DNA from: Catenulispora sp. MAP5-51
GTDB lineage: Bacteria; Actinomycetota; Actinomycetes; Streptomycetales; Catenulisporaceae
Assembly (NCBI RefSeq): GCF_041261205.1
Contig: NZ_JBGCCH010000003.1
Span: 496,001-560,000 of the forward strand
Length of the DNA stretch: 64,000 nucleotides
Direction: 5' to 3'
The number at the start of each line of letters is the position of its first letter. Positions within the stretch are counted from its first letter, which is position 1. This document shows positions 56,060-64,000 of this stretch, one piece after another. The position numbers were made by a program, and so were the translations under genes. Under the pieces are notes generated by a model that did no database searches, was not told the DNA's origin, and saw nothing but the letters and a program-made list of their open reading frames with translations.

Positions 56060-56914
56060 ATGAGCACCGACCCCGCCCCCGGCCATCTTCGCGTCCGCCT
56101 CGACCTGGCCTACGACGGCACCGCGTTCTCCGGGTGGGCCATGCAGCCCGGGCGGCGGACGGTGTGCGGGGAGCTCACCTCGGCGCTGTCCACGGTGCTG
56201 CGGCAGGACGTGACGCTGGTCGTCGCCGGGCGTACGGACGCCGGGGTGCACGCCAGCGGGCAGGTCGCGCATTTGGACGTTCCCGCCGTGCTGTGGGCCG
56301 AGCACGAGGAGCGGCTGCTGCGGCGCCTGGCCGCCGTGCTGCCGGGGGATGTGCGGGTCTGGTCGGCGGCGCCGGCGCCGGCGGGCTTCGACGCCCGGTT
56401 CGCGGCCAAGGGGCGCCGCTATGCCTACCGCGTCACCGACGTCCCCTATGGGCCGCATCCGCTGCGCCGGAACGACGTCACGTGGCATCCGCGGGCGTTG
56501 GATCCCGTGCTGATGAACGAGGCGGCGGCTGCGCTGCTCGGGGAGCATGACTTCGCCTCCTTCTGCAAGAAGCGCGAGGGTGCCACCACCATCCGCTGCC
56601 TGACCCGCCTGGAGTGGACGCGCGAGGCGCCGACGTCGCTGACGCCCGGCGGGCTGCTGGTCGCCGATGTGCGGGCCGACGCCTTCTGCCACTCCATGGT
56701 GCGTTCGCTGGTCGGCGCGCTGCTGGCGGTGGGGGAGGGGCGGCGGCCGGTGGGCGATCCGGGGCGCATCCTCGCCGAGGAGGTGCGCTCGCCCGAGGTG
56801 AAGGTCGCGCCGCCGCAGGGGCTGACGCTGGAGGAGGTCGTCTATCCCGCCGACTCCGAGCTGGCCGCTCAGCAGGAGAAGACGCGGCGGATCAGGGTGC
56901 TGGGGGCGGACTAG
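56060..56914 (+). CDS. truA: tRNA pseudouridine(38-40) synthase TruA
   Basis: 284 residues. Catalytic Asp60 in [16 protein letters not shown]; other motifs are [20 protein letters not shown] and [14 protein letters not shown]. It makes pseudouridine in the anticodon stem-loop. It follows the alpha operon as in many actinobacteria, separated here by a terminator and the frameshifted gene. Its 3' end overlaps the convergent gene by 23 bp. Confidence 0.96.
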   Translation: MSTDPAPGHLRVRLDLAYDGTAFSGWAMQPGRRTVCGELTSALSTVLRQDVTLVVAGRTDAGVHASGQVAHLDVPAVLWAEHEERLLRRLAAVLPGDVRVWSAAPAPAGFDARFAAKGRRYAYRVTDVPYGPHPLRRNDVTWHPRALDPVLMNEAAAALLGEHDFASFCKKREGATTIRCLTRLEWTREAPTSLTPGGLLVADVRADAFCHSMVRSLVGALLAVGEGRRPVGDPGRILAEEVRSPEVKVAPPQGLTLEEVVYPADSELAAQQEKTRRIRVLGAD

Positions 56915-57458
56915 CCGCACCGGCCGCCGGGGCGGGCCGGGCGTTCCGGAGCCGGATCCCGCTGAATCCCAGGGTCGTGGTGATCACCTGGTCCCAGAAC
57001 GGCAGCAGCGTCGGGAGGACCCGGAGCTGGATGTCCGCCTCATCGAACAGCTCGAACAGGTCGCGCACGCGCTCCGCCGGCCCGAGCGGCACGACATCTG
57101 CCTCCGCCACATGTGCGTTCACGGGATCGCCGAACGGCCGGAACTCCTTAGCGTCGAGCCGGTACGCGTACAACTCCGTTGTCCGCATCCGCTCCAGCCA
57201 GCCGTACTCCACAGCGTGCACCCGCAGCCCGCCCCCGGGACCGATGATCCGCTCCCGGTCCTCCTCCGTGGTCTCCGGTGTCACCCAAGCCATAGCGCGC
57301 GGACACTGCCTCGGAAACCAGTAGTCGGGCGAACGGTCGTAGGCGACCGCCCACACATACGATTCCGGCTGCCGCGCCGTGGCGGCGACGTGGGGCGAGA
57401 AGCGGGTGATCGTCGGGTCTTCCGAGAAATGCAGGACTTGGCCTGGTTCCGGTCGCAT
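56892..57458 (-). CDS. DUF6886-like protein
   Basis: 188 residues. The opening [19 protein letters not shown] and [20 protein letters not shown] match a family I recall as DUF6886, of unknown function. The Ala/Pro tail overlaps truA. No catalytic residues can be named. Ten bp downstream of the flavin reductase gene, so the two are likely co-transcribed. Confidence 0.7.
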   Translation of the reverse strand: MRPEPGQVLHFSEDPTITRFSPHVAATARQPESYVWAVAYDRSPDYWFPRQCPRAMAWVTPETTEEDRERIIGPGGGLRVHAVEYGWLERMRTTELYAYRLDAKEFRPFGDPVNAHVAEADVVPLGPAERVRDLFELFDEADIQLRVLPTLLPFWDQVITTTLGFSGIRLRNARPAPAAGAASPPPAP

Positions 57459-57467
57459 CCGTCTGTT

Positions 57468-57953
57468 CTACCGCAAGGCCTTCAGGACCGCGCCAATACG
57501 TTTTCCCGCATCGGGATCCGCTAGAGCGATCCGTACACAGGCGTCCTCCACAATCGCGGCACCGGTGTACTCCAGAACAGTCCGCAAGGTGGCGATGGCA
57601 CCCTCACCGCGCCCAGGGTTCGCGGCATTGATCCACCCCGTCGGCTTGTCACAGATCTCGGTCCCGCCGACGGTCCAGTCCAGCAAGTTCTTAAAGGAAC
57701 CCGGCAGTGTGCCCGCGTACTCGGGCGTAGAGACGAGAACCGCATCCGCCTCCGCTATAGCGCGGCGTAGTTCAACGACGGACTCGGGAAGCGGATCGGC
57801 GTCCAGATCCGGGTTGAAGTGAGGAAGCTCTCCCAGACCGTCATAGAACACCGCACTGTCCGGTTCCCCTACGACCTCCTGCACCAGCCGTAGCATGGCC
57901 TCGTTCGAGGACCCCTTGCGCACCGATCCGCACAGCAGCAGCACCTGAACCAT
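57468..57953 (-). CDS. NADPH-dependent FMN reductase family protein
   Basis: 161 residues. Flavodoxin-like fold with the phosphate-binding LCGSVRKGSSNEAML at the N-terminus and VLVSTPEYAGTLPGSFKNLL, the family signature PEYxGxxPxxxKN. It would reduce flavin or quinones with NADPH. TATAGC about 13 bp before the ATG suggests a near-leaderless message. It is divergent from the ABC-F gene. Confidence 0.9.
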   Translation of the reverse strand: MVQVLLLCGSVRKGSSNEAMLRLVQEVVGEPDSAVFYDGLGELPHFNPDLDADPLPESVVELRRAIAEADAVLVSTPEYAGTLPGSFKNLLDWTVGGTEICDKPTGWINAANPGRGEGAIATLRTVLEYTGAAIVEDACVRIALADPDAGKRIGAVLKALR

Positions 57954-58009
57954 GCCCCGACGCTATAACCACTCGCGCGACTAAGAAGGCCTGAGCGAGA
58001 CTGCCACCT

Positions 58010-59671
58010 ATGGGCCATATCGACGTCAACAGCCTCCAGTACCACCTCCCGGACGGCCGCATCCTGCTCGAGGACGTGTCCTTCCGGATCGGTGACGGCG
58101 ACAAGGCGGCCCTGGTCGGCGCCAACGGGGCGGGGAAGACCACCCTGCTGCGGCTGATCGCCGGCGACATCGAGCCGACCGGCGGCGCCGTGGTGCGCTC
58201 CGGCGGGCTCGGCGTGATGCGGCAGTTCGTGGACCGCAAGCCGCAGGACGGCGAAGAGCCGCCGACCGTGCGCACCCTTCTGCTGTCCGTCGCGCAGCCC
58301 GCGCTCCAGAAGGCCGCGGCGGAGTTGGAAGCCGCGGAGTTGGCCATGATGGAGGACGACTCCGAGCCCACGCAGATGCGGTACGCACAGGCGCTCGTCG
58401 ACTGGGGCGACGCAGGCGGCTATGAGGCGGAAACGCTATGGGACACCTGTTGCACCATCGCTATCGGCGTTCCCTATATCCAGGCTCAGTTCCGCCACGC
58501 CTCCACGCTCTCCGGCGGTGAACAGAAACGCCTCGTCCTGGAAGCCCTCCTGCGCGGCCCGGATCAGGTCCTTCTGCTCGACGAGCCGGACAACTTCCTG
58601 GACGTCCCCGGCAAGCGCTGGCTGGAAGAGGCCATCAACGAGACCGTGAAGACGGTCCTGTTCGTCACCCACGACCGTGAACTCCTGGCGCTCACCGCCA
58701 AGAAGATCGTCACCGTGGAGATCGGGTCCGGCGGCGGCATCGGCGGCTCCGTCTGGATCCACGGCAGCGGCTTCGCGAACTACCACGAGGCCCGCAAGGC
58801 CCGCTTCGATCGCTTCGAAGAGGTGCTGCGCCGTTGGGAAGAAGAGCACCGCCGCCTCAAGGACCTGGTGAACACCCTTCGCCAGCAAGCGAAGATCAGC
58901 CCCGACATGGCTGCCAAGTACCGCGCCATGTGCACGCGCCTGGAGAAGTTCGAGCAGGCGGGTCCGCCTCCGGCGCCGCCGCGCGAGCAACAAGTGAAGA
59001 TGCGCCTTAAGGGCGGCCGCACTGGTGTCCGTGCCTTCGAGTGCGTGGACCTGGAGCTGAGCGGCCTCATGAAGCCGTTCTCCGCGGAGGTCTTCTACGG
59101 GGAACGCGTAGCGGTTCTCGGAGGGAACGGCTCAGGGAAGTCCCACTTCCTCCGCCTCCTCGCCGGCGAGGACATCGCGCACACCGGCAGCTTCAAGCTC
59201 GGCGCGCGCGTCGTCCCTGGACACTTCCGCCAGACGCACCGCCAGCCGGCGCTGGAGCAGAAGACTCTCCTGGAGATCCTGTGGGAGGAGTTCTCCTTCC
59301 AGCGCGACAACGCGGCCCCGACGCTCTCGCGCTATGCGCTGAACCAACAGGCGGAGCAACGCTTTGGCAATCTCTCCGGCGGACAGCAGGCGCGGTTCCA
59401 GATTCTGCGCCTGGAGCTGACCGGCTCCACGATGCTTCTGCTGGACGAGCCGACCGACAACCTCGACCTGATGTCGGCCGACGCGCTGGAGGCCGGTCTG
59501 GAGGCGTACCAGGGGACCGTGATCGCCGTCACGCACGACCGGTGGTTCGCCCGCGGCTTCGACCGCTACCTGGTCTTCGGCTCCGACGGCCGGGTCTACG
59601 AGGCGCCCGAACCGGTCTGGGACGAGCGCCGGCCGGACCGCAGGCCGGTCAAGTCGGGTGCGAAGTCATAA
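58010..59671 (+). CDS. ABC-F family ATPase
   Basis: 553 residues, two ABC domains and no membrane segment. Walker A is GANGAGKT (37-44) and GGNGSGKS; signatures are LSGGEQKR and LSGGQQAR; Walker B is LLLDEPDNFLD and LLLDEPTDNLD. The linker (about 260-325, RWEEEHRRLKDLVNTLRQQA) would reach the ribosomal P-site tRNA. ABC-F proteins act in translation or antibiotic protection; which applies cannot be told. Its place just before rplM-rpsI fits a translation role. Confidence 0.92.
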   Translation: MGHIDVNSLQYHLPDGRILLEDVSFRIGDGDKAALVGANGAGKTTLLRLIAGDIEPTGGAVVRSGGLGVMRQFVDRKPQDGEEPPTVRTLLLSVAQPALQKAAAELEAAELAMMEDDSEPTQMRYAQALVDWGDAGGYEAETLWDTCCTIAIGVPYIQAQFRHASTLSGGEQKRLVLEALLRGPDQVLLLDEPDNFLDVPGKRWLEEAINETVKTVLFVTHDRELLALTAKKIVTVEIGSGGGIGGSVWIHGSGFANYHEARKARFDRFEEVLRRWEEEHRRLKDLVNTLRQQAKISPDMAAKYRAMCTRLEKFEQAGPPPAPPREQQVKMRLKGGRTGVRAFECVDLELSGLMKPFSAEVFYGERVAVLGGNGSGKSHFLRLLAGEDIAHTGSFKLGARVVPGHFRQTHRQPALEQKTLLEILWEEFSFQRDNAAPTLSRYALNQQAEQRFGNLSGGQQARFQILRLELTGSTMLLLDEPTDNLDLMSADALEAGLEAYQGTVIAVTHDRWFARGFDRYLVFGSDGRVYEAPEPVWDERRPDRRPVKSGAKS

Positions 59672-59721
59672 GCACCTCCTGCCATCGGGTAAAGTGGTGG
59701 CTTGGTGCATTCGACCCGCGC

Positions 59722-59775
59722 CCGTACGAGACCTTGACCCTGGCGTTGCATCCGGGGAAGAGCGGCAAGGTACGG
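59722..59775 (+). promoter_or_regulatory. Stem in the rplM leader
   Basis: CCGTA/TACGG and CCTTG/CAAGG form a 10-bp stem with a 5-nt bulge. The 200-bp leader also holds the palindrome AGGCATGCCT (59795-59804). In E. coli L13 controls its own message; a similar role here is only a suggestion. TAAAGT at 59690 may be a -10 box. Confidence 0.4.
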
Positions 59776-59871
59776 CGAGGCAATATGCGCCTTTAGGCAT
59801 GCCTTGTACTCACGACGACGGCGTGCTTCTTCACCGCGTAAACGTCTACGACACACGCCAGGAGCATTTCC

Positions 59872-60315
59872 GTGCGTACGTTCAGCCCCAAGCCCACTGA
59901 CGTGCAGCGTCAGTGGCACGTCATCGACGCCCGTGACATCGTTCTCGGCCGTCTCGCCTCGCACACCGCGCAGCTTCTGCGCGGGAAGCACAAGGCGATC
60001 TTCGCGCCGCACGTCGACACCGGCGACTTCGTCATCATCATCAACGCCGAGAAGGTCCACCTCTCCGGCAACAAGCGCGAGGACAAGCTCGCGTACCGGC
60101 ACTCCGGCTACCCGGGTGGTCTGCGTTCCGTCAAGTACGGCGACCTGATCGACAAGGACCCGCGCAAGGCCATCGAGAAGGCCGTCCGCGGCATGCTGCC
60201 GAAGAACTCCCTGGGCCGCCAGCAGCTGTCGAAGCTGAAGGTGTACCGCGGCGCGGAGCACCCGCACGCCTCGCAGAAGCCCGAGCCGTTCGTCATCACC
60301 CAGGTCGCGCAGTAG
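59872..60315 (+). CDS. rplM: 50S ribosomal protein L13
   Basis: 147 residues from GTG 59872 ([20 protein letters not shown]), CAGGAG 7 nt upstream. It contains [20 protein letters not shown] and [20 protein letters not shown]. Paired with rpsI, 42 bp downstream. Confidence 0.98.
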   Translation: MRTFSPKPTDVQRQWHVIDARDIVLGRLASHTAQLLRGKHKAIFAPHVDTGDFVIIINAEKVHLSGNKREDKLAYRHSGYPGGLRSVKYGDLIDKDPRKAIEKAVRGMLPKNSLGRQQLSKLKVYRGAEHPHASQKPEPFVITQVAQ

Positions 60316-60357
60316 TCCCGGCCACTCCACTCTTCTTAGATTTCCCAGAAAGGAACT

Positions 60358-60888
60358 GTGGCTGTGACCGAGGTCGACACCACCACCACCGAGACCACTG
60401 ACGAGTTCGCCGGCGAGGCGGGCACCGAGGAGGAGCTCACCGAGTACACCTCCGAGACCCCCGCGAGCGCGGCCGCGCCGGTCGTGCGCCGCACGGCCAG
60501 CACCTCGGGGCAGGGCCTGGGCCGCCGCAAGGAGGCCATCGCCCGCGTCCGCATCGTGCCGGGCACCGGTCTGTGGAAGATCAACGGCCGTACTCTGGAC
60601 TCCTACTTCCCGAACAAGGTCCACCAGCAGCTGGTGAACGACCCGTTCAAGATCCTGGAGCTGGACGGCGCCTACGACGTCGTTGCCCGCATCGACGGCG
60701 GCGGCATCTCCGGCCAGGCCGGCGCGCTGCGCCTGGGTGTGTCCCGCGCGCTGAACGCGGCGGACCTGGAGAACAACCGGGCGGCGTTGAAGAAGGCCGG
60801 ATTCCTCACCCGGGACCCGCGCGCCACCGAGCGCAAGAAGGCCGGTCTGAAGAAGGCCCGTAAGGCCCCGCAGTACAGCAAGCGCTAA
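60358..60888 (+). CDS. rpsI: 30S ribosomal protein S9 with acidic N-terminal extension
   Basis: 176 residues from GTG 60358 (a GTG 6 nt on is possible), AAAGGAAC upstream. Residues 1-48 are Thr/Glu/Ala-rich. The core begins [19 protein letters not shown] and ends [12 protein letters not shown], whose terminal Lys-Arg reaches the P-site tRNA. E. coli S9 has 130 residues; such an extension is common in actinobacteria. Confidence 0.97.
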   Translation: MAVTEVDTTTTETTDEFAGEAGTEEELTEYTSETPASAAAPVVRRTASTSGQGLGRRKEAIARVRIVPGTGLWKINGRTLDSYFPNKVHQQLVNDPFKILELDGAYDVVARIDGGGISGQAGALRLGVSRALNAADLENNRAALKKAGFLTRDPRATERKKAGLKKARKAPQYSKR

Positions 60889-60927
60889 ATCACCGCCCGT
60901 CCGCGAACGGCTGCGGACCGCGTTGTC

Positions 60928-60968
60928 TACGAACGCCCCGGGAGCATCCGCTTCCCGGGGCGTTCGTA
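60928..60968 (+). terminator. Terminator after rpsI
   Basis: A perfect 16-bp stem (TACGAACGCCCCGGGA and complement) with a 9-nt loop. Confidence 0.9.
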
Positions 60969-61035
60969 CGATGTTTTCCCGGGAATATCGTTCCCTAGGG
61001 TTCCACCCTCCTGCCCCCTCTAGGAGCGCGCGCAT

Positions 61036-62379
61036 ATGACCAGGCTTTTCGGCACCGACGGCGTTCGCGGCATGGCCAACCGGGATCTGACAGCGGAACT
61101 GGCGTTGGACCTTTCGGTGGCCGCCGCGCACGTGCTCGGCGAGGTGGGGGCCTTCGAGGGGCACCGGCCCAAGGCGGTCGTCGGCCGCGACCCCCGCGCC
61201 TCCGGGGAGTTCCTGGAGGGCGCCGTGGTCGCCGGGCTGGCCTCGGCCGGCGTGGACGTCCTGCGCCTGGGCGTGCTGCCCACCCCGGCGGTCGCCTACC
61301 TGACCGAGATTTTGGGCGCCGACCTCGGCGTGGTCCTGTCGGCCTCGCACAACCCGGCCCCGGACAACGGCATCAAGTTCCTCGCCCGCGGCGGCGTGAA
61401 GCTCGACGACGCCCTCGAGGACGCCATCGAGGCCCGGATGAACGAGCAGTGGACGCGCCCCGTCGGCGCCGCCGTCGGCCGGGTCCGGGACTACCCCGAG
61501 GGCGGCGAGCGCTACATCGAGCACCTGCTGGGCACCCTCCCCAACCGCCTGGACGGCCTGAAGGTGGTCGTCGACGAGGCCAACGGCGCCGCCTACCGCG
61601 TCTCCCCGGAGGTGCTGCGCCGCGCCGGCGCCGAGGTGATCGCCACCCACGTCGAGCCCGACGGCCTGAACATCAACGACGACTGCGGCTCCACCCACCT
61701 GGCCAAGCTGAAGGCGGCCGTGATCGAGCACGGCGCGCACGCCGGCATCGCCCACGACGGCGACGCGGACCGCTGCCTGGCCGTCGACGCGGCCGGCGAG
61801 GAGGTCGACGGCGACCAGATCCTGGCGGTCCTGGCGCTGTCCCTGCGCGCCCGGGGCAAGCTGGCCGGCGACACCGTGGTGGGCACCGTGATGGCCAACT
61901 TCGGCTTCAAGCAGGCGATGCAGCGCGAAGGGCTGAACTTCGTCGAGACCGCGGTCGGCGACCGCTACGTGCTGGAGGTCATGCGCGCCGGCGGCTACGT
62001 GCTCGGCGGCGAGCAGTCCGGCCACGTGATCCTCACCGAGCACGCCACCACCGGCGACGGCACCCTGACCGCGCTGCACCTGCTGGCGCGGGTCGCCGAG
62101 ACCGGCAAGCCGCTGGCCGAGCTCGCCGCGGTGATGACCAAGCTGCCGCAGGTGATGATCAACGTGAAGGACGTGGACAAGGCCCGGGCCGCGACCAGCG
62201 CGGAGCTGGCGCAGGCCGTGAAGGAGGCCGAGGCCGAGCTCGGCGACAGCGGCCGGGTGCTGCTGCGCCCCAGCGGGACCGAGCCGCTGGTGCGGGTGAT
62301 GGTGGAGGCCGAGGACGGCGAGGTGGCGCGGCGGCTGGCCGAGCACCTGGCCGGGGTGGTCAAGGCCACGCTGGGCTGA
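61036..62379 (+). CDS. glmM: Phosphoglucosamine mutase
   Basis: 447 residues. Catalytic phosphoserine Ser104 in [14 protein letters not shown], magnesium loop HDGDADRC (about 242-249), sugar-binding GGEQSGHV and phosphate-binding [14 protein letters not shown]. It converts glucosamine-6-phosphate to glucosamine-1-phosphate for UDP-GlcNAc and peptidoglycan. TAGGGT at about 61002 may be a -10. rplM-rpsI-glmM is the normal order in actinobacteria. Confidence 0.97.
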   Translation: MTRLFGTDGVRGMANRDLTAELALDLSVAAAHVLGEVGAFEGHRPKAVVGRDPRASGEFLEGAVVAGLASAGVDVLRLGVLPTPAVAYLTEILGADLGVVLSASHNPAPDNGIKFLARGGVKLDDALEDAIEARMNEQWTRPVGAAVGRVRDYPEGGERYIEHLLGTLPNRLDGLKVVVDEANGAAYRVSPEVLRRAGAEVIATHVEPDGLNINDDCGSTHLAKLKAAVIEHGAHAGIAHDGDADRCLAVDAAGEEVDGDQILAVLALSLRARGKLAGDTVVGTVMANFGFKQAMQREGLNFVETAVGDRYVLEVMRAGGYVLGGEQSGHVILTEHATTGDGTLTALHLLARVAETGKPLAELAAVMTKLPQVMINVKDVDKARAATSAELAQAVKEAEAELGDSGRVLLRPSGTEPLVRVMVEAEDGEVARRLAEHLAGVVKATLG

Positions 62380-62395
62380 GGCCCGGCGGCGCGCG

Positions 62396-62429
62396 GCGCC
62401 ACTGACTCGCACAAGCGTGTCAGTGGCGC
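62396..62429. terminator. Bidirectional terminator between glmM and phosphofructokinase
   Basis: GCGCCACTGAC/GTCAGTGGCGC plus CGC/GCG with one T-T mismatch and an ACAA loop, between convergent genes. Confidence 0.9.
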
Positions 62430-62519
62430 GCGCTATACACGTACATGGGGGTGAATCGCCCTAACACAATGCCGGATGCCGGATGCCAGCGTTGCCCGCC
62501 CCCGCCCCGGCAGCCCCCC

Positions 62520-63839
62520 TCACAGCATCCGCTTGGGCTGCCCCGTCGTCTCCAGCACGTTCATCCAGAGCTGCCCGTGCGGGTCCACCACGTTCCGGCT
62601 CGCCGTCGCCAGCTCGATCGGCAGGTGCACCATCCGCCCGCTCCACTGGCCGACCACCATCGACGTGAAGCCCGCCATGCCGGCGTGCGTCGCGGCCTGC
62701 GCCAGGCGCGTGCAGTACACCGCGTCGAAGGCGTTCGCCGGGACCGAGCGGATCTCGTAGCCGGGGTCCACGTACCGCACCGACAGCGGCTCGTCCCCGA
62801 ACGACTCGACGATCCGCCGCTTCAGCAGCGCCCCGATGTCGTTCAGCTTCGAGTTCCCCGAGGCGTCGGTCTGGTCCGAGGCCGGGAAGTGCTCCTGGCC
62901 GGCGCCCTCGGCGACCACGACCACCGCGTGTCCTTGCTGCTCGACCTTCTTCTTCAGCCGCGACAGGAACACGTCGACGTCGAAGGGGACCTCGGGGATC
63001 AGCGTGAAGTCCACGTCGTGGCTGGCCAGGGTCGAGTAGCAGGCGATGAAGCCGCTGTGCCGCCCCATCAGCTTCACCAGGCCGACGCCGTTCTCCGTCG
63101 AGGACGCCTCGATGTGCGCCGCGCGTATGGACTGCGCGGCCTGGCCGAACGCGGTGTGGAAGCCGAAGGAGCGGTCGATCCAGGGGATGTCGTTGTCGAT
63201 GGTCTTCGGGATGCCGACCACCGCGATGCGCTCGCCGCGGGCGCGGGCCTCGTCGGCCAGCTTCTGGGCGCCGCGCAGGGTGCCGTCGCCGCCGATCACG
63301 AACAGGATGTTGACCCCGAGCCGGACCATCGTGTCCACGCCCACCTTGGGGTCCTGGTTGCCGCGGGAGGTGCCCAGGATGGTGCCGCCGCGGTTCTGGA
63401 TGTCGGCGACCGTCTGCTCGGTGAGCTCCATCGGCTCCGAGCCGTCGGTGAGGCCCTTGAAGCCGTTGCGGAAGCCCAGGACGCGCTTGACGCCGTAGGC
63501 CCGCCCCAGGTGCAGGACCAGGCCGCGGATCACGTTGTTCAGGCCCGGGCACAGGCCGCCGCAGGTGACGATGGCGGCGGTGACCTCGGACGGCTCGAAG
63601 AACAGCTTCCGGCGCGGGCCGCCGGGGTTGAAGGCCGGCAGGCCGGCCACGTCCACGTCGCGCTTGTTCGCTATGCCCTGGACCACGTCGAGCAGGACCC
63701 GGTCGGTCTCGGTGACGTAGTGCCACGTCTCCTCGCGCTCGCCGAGCAGGTCGGCCAGCGGCGTGTCGACGGTGCGGTCTCCCAGGCGCGTGATGGCCAG
63801 ATCATCGGAAGTGATGGTGAGAAGATCGGCCGTGTTCAT
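62520..63839 (-). CDS. pfkA: 6-phosphofructokinase (PFK-A family, long form)
   Basis: 439 residues, about 100 longer than classical E. coli PfkA, with an N-terminal extension before TAAIVTCGGLCPGLNNVIRG. Substrate motifs are LGTSRGNQDP, IGGDGTLRGA, PKTIDNDI (Asp base) and KLMGRHSGFIA. The GGDGT form, with Gly rather than Asp, points to ATP rather than pyrophosphate as phosphate donor, by family rule. It acts in glycolysis. The closest group is the long PFK clade found in actinobacteria, spirochaetes and plants. An 11-bp tandem repeat starts 69 bp upstream. Confidence 0.9.
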   Translation of the reverse strand: MNTADLLTITSDDLAITRLGDRTVDTPLADLLGEREETWHYVTETDRVLLDVVQGIANKRDVDVAGLPAFNPGGPRRKLFFEPSEVTAAIVTCGGLCPGLNNVIRGLVLHLGRAYGVKRVLGFRNGFKGLTDGSEPMELTEQTVADIQNRGGTILGTSRGNQDPKVGVDTMVRLGVNILFVIGGDGTLRGAQKLADEARARGERIAVVGIPKTIDNDIPWIDRSFGFHTAFGQAAQSIRAAHIEASSTENGVGLVKLMGRHSGFIACYSTLASHDVDFTLIPEVPFDVDVFLSRLKKKVEQQGHAVVVVAEGAGQEHFPASDQTDASGNSKLNDIGALLKRRIVESFGDEPLSVRYVDPGYEIRSVPANAFDAVYCTRLAQAATHAGMAGFTSMVVGQWSGRMVHLPIELATASRNVVDPHGQLWMNVLETTGQPKRML

Positions 63840-63907
63840 GAGTTCACGCTAACAAGACTCAGCGGATCCGCCGCGACCGGTCCACCATCCGGCCCGCGCA
63901 GGCCGCG

Positions 63908-63984
63908 ACGCCGATCGGACGCCGATCGGACGCCGACTGGACGCCGACTGGACGCCGACTGGACGTCGATCGGACGTCGATCGG
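63908..63984. repeat. Seven tandem 11-bp repeats upstream of the phosphofructokinase gene
   Basis: Units ACGCCGATCGG x2, ACGCCGACTGG x3 and ACGTCGATCGG x2 follow without a gap. The 11-bp period is about one helical turn. They lie 69-145 bp upstream of the start on the promoter side. Confidence 0.95.
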
Positions 63985-64000
63985 AGGGGGTGCGGGGGCT

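Noticed and set aside
59596-62412. Minus-strand open frame of 938 codons across rplM-rpsI-glmM
   Set aside because: It spans three certain genes and two non-coding gaps.
62520-63839. Pyrophosphate-dependent phosphofructokinase
   Set aside because: The motif is GGDGT, with Gly where PPi enzymes have Asp, so ATP use is more likely.
63908-63984. CRISPR array
   Set aside because: The units are 11 bp and contiguous with no spacers; this is a tandem repeat.

Overview
The window is chromosomal DNA from a high-GC actinobacterium. The gene order aspartate aminotransferase, tRNA-Trp, secE, nusG, rplKA, rplJL, rpoBC, rpsLG-fusA-tuf, S10-spc, secY-adk-map, infA-rpmJ-rpsMKD-rpoA-rplQ-truA, rplM-rpsI-glmM is the one known from Streptomyces and its relatives. 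Further support comes from the TTG start of rpoB, C+ zinc-type S4, S14 and L36, leaderless and GTG/TTG starts, and many TAnnnT-type -10 boxes. A Catenulisporales-type organism is possible but cannot be shown from this sequence alone. No rRNA, CRISPR array, intact insertion sequence or prophage was seen.

Layout. (1) 1-6320, minus strand: an OmpR-type two-component system followed by a GT2-GtrA glycosyltransferase and a GT39-type membrane glycosyltransferase cut by the window edge. (2) 6387-8820: a TetR regulator and a 14-TM efflux pump that share a 17-bp operator. (3) 8858-24228: aminotransferase, tRNA-Trp, secE-nusG, a decayed cell-wall-binding pseudogene, rplKA, a repeat-bearing spacer, the L10 leader with rplJL, then rpoBC. 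(4) 24248-29948: a sigma-region-4-like protein, a small membrane protein and the str operon. (5) 30024-31990: a small accessory islet with a PIN-domain gene pair, a Phd-like antitoxin and a gutted monooxygenase. (6) 31994-41676: the uninterrupted 21-gene S10-spc cluster. (7) 41705-45399: a second copy of the dispersed repeat, then secY, adk and map. (8) 45485-51245: a lipoprotein, a NarL-type two-component system with an MMPL transporter, and a DUF1707 protein. (9) 51383-62429: the alpha operon, a frameshifted gene, truA, three accessory genes, rplM-rpsI and glmM. (10) 62520-64000: phosphofructokinase with an 11-bp tandem repeat upstream.

Most of the window makes the transcription and translation machinery: RNA polymerase core (RpoA, RpoB, RpoC), NusG, EF-G, EF-Tu, IF-1, 33 ribosomal proteins, and the SecE/SecY translocon. 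Units are closed by strong hairpins (after rplA, rplL, rpoC, tuf, rplO, rplQ, rpsI, glmM). Several intercistronic gaps inside the ribosomal operons carry near-perfect hairpins that may be autoregulatory or processing sites.

The observations most worth following up are the Asn at the Ser531-equivalent rifamycin site of RpoB, the PIN-domain pair with its own palindromic operator, a dispersed 116-bp repeat found in two spacers, a 158-bp MITE-like inverted repeat before the L10 leader, and the TetR operator triplet.
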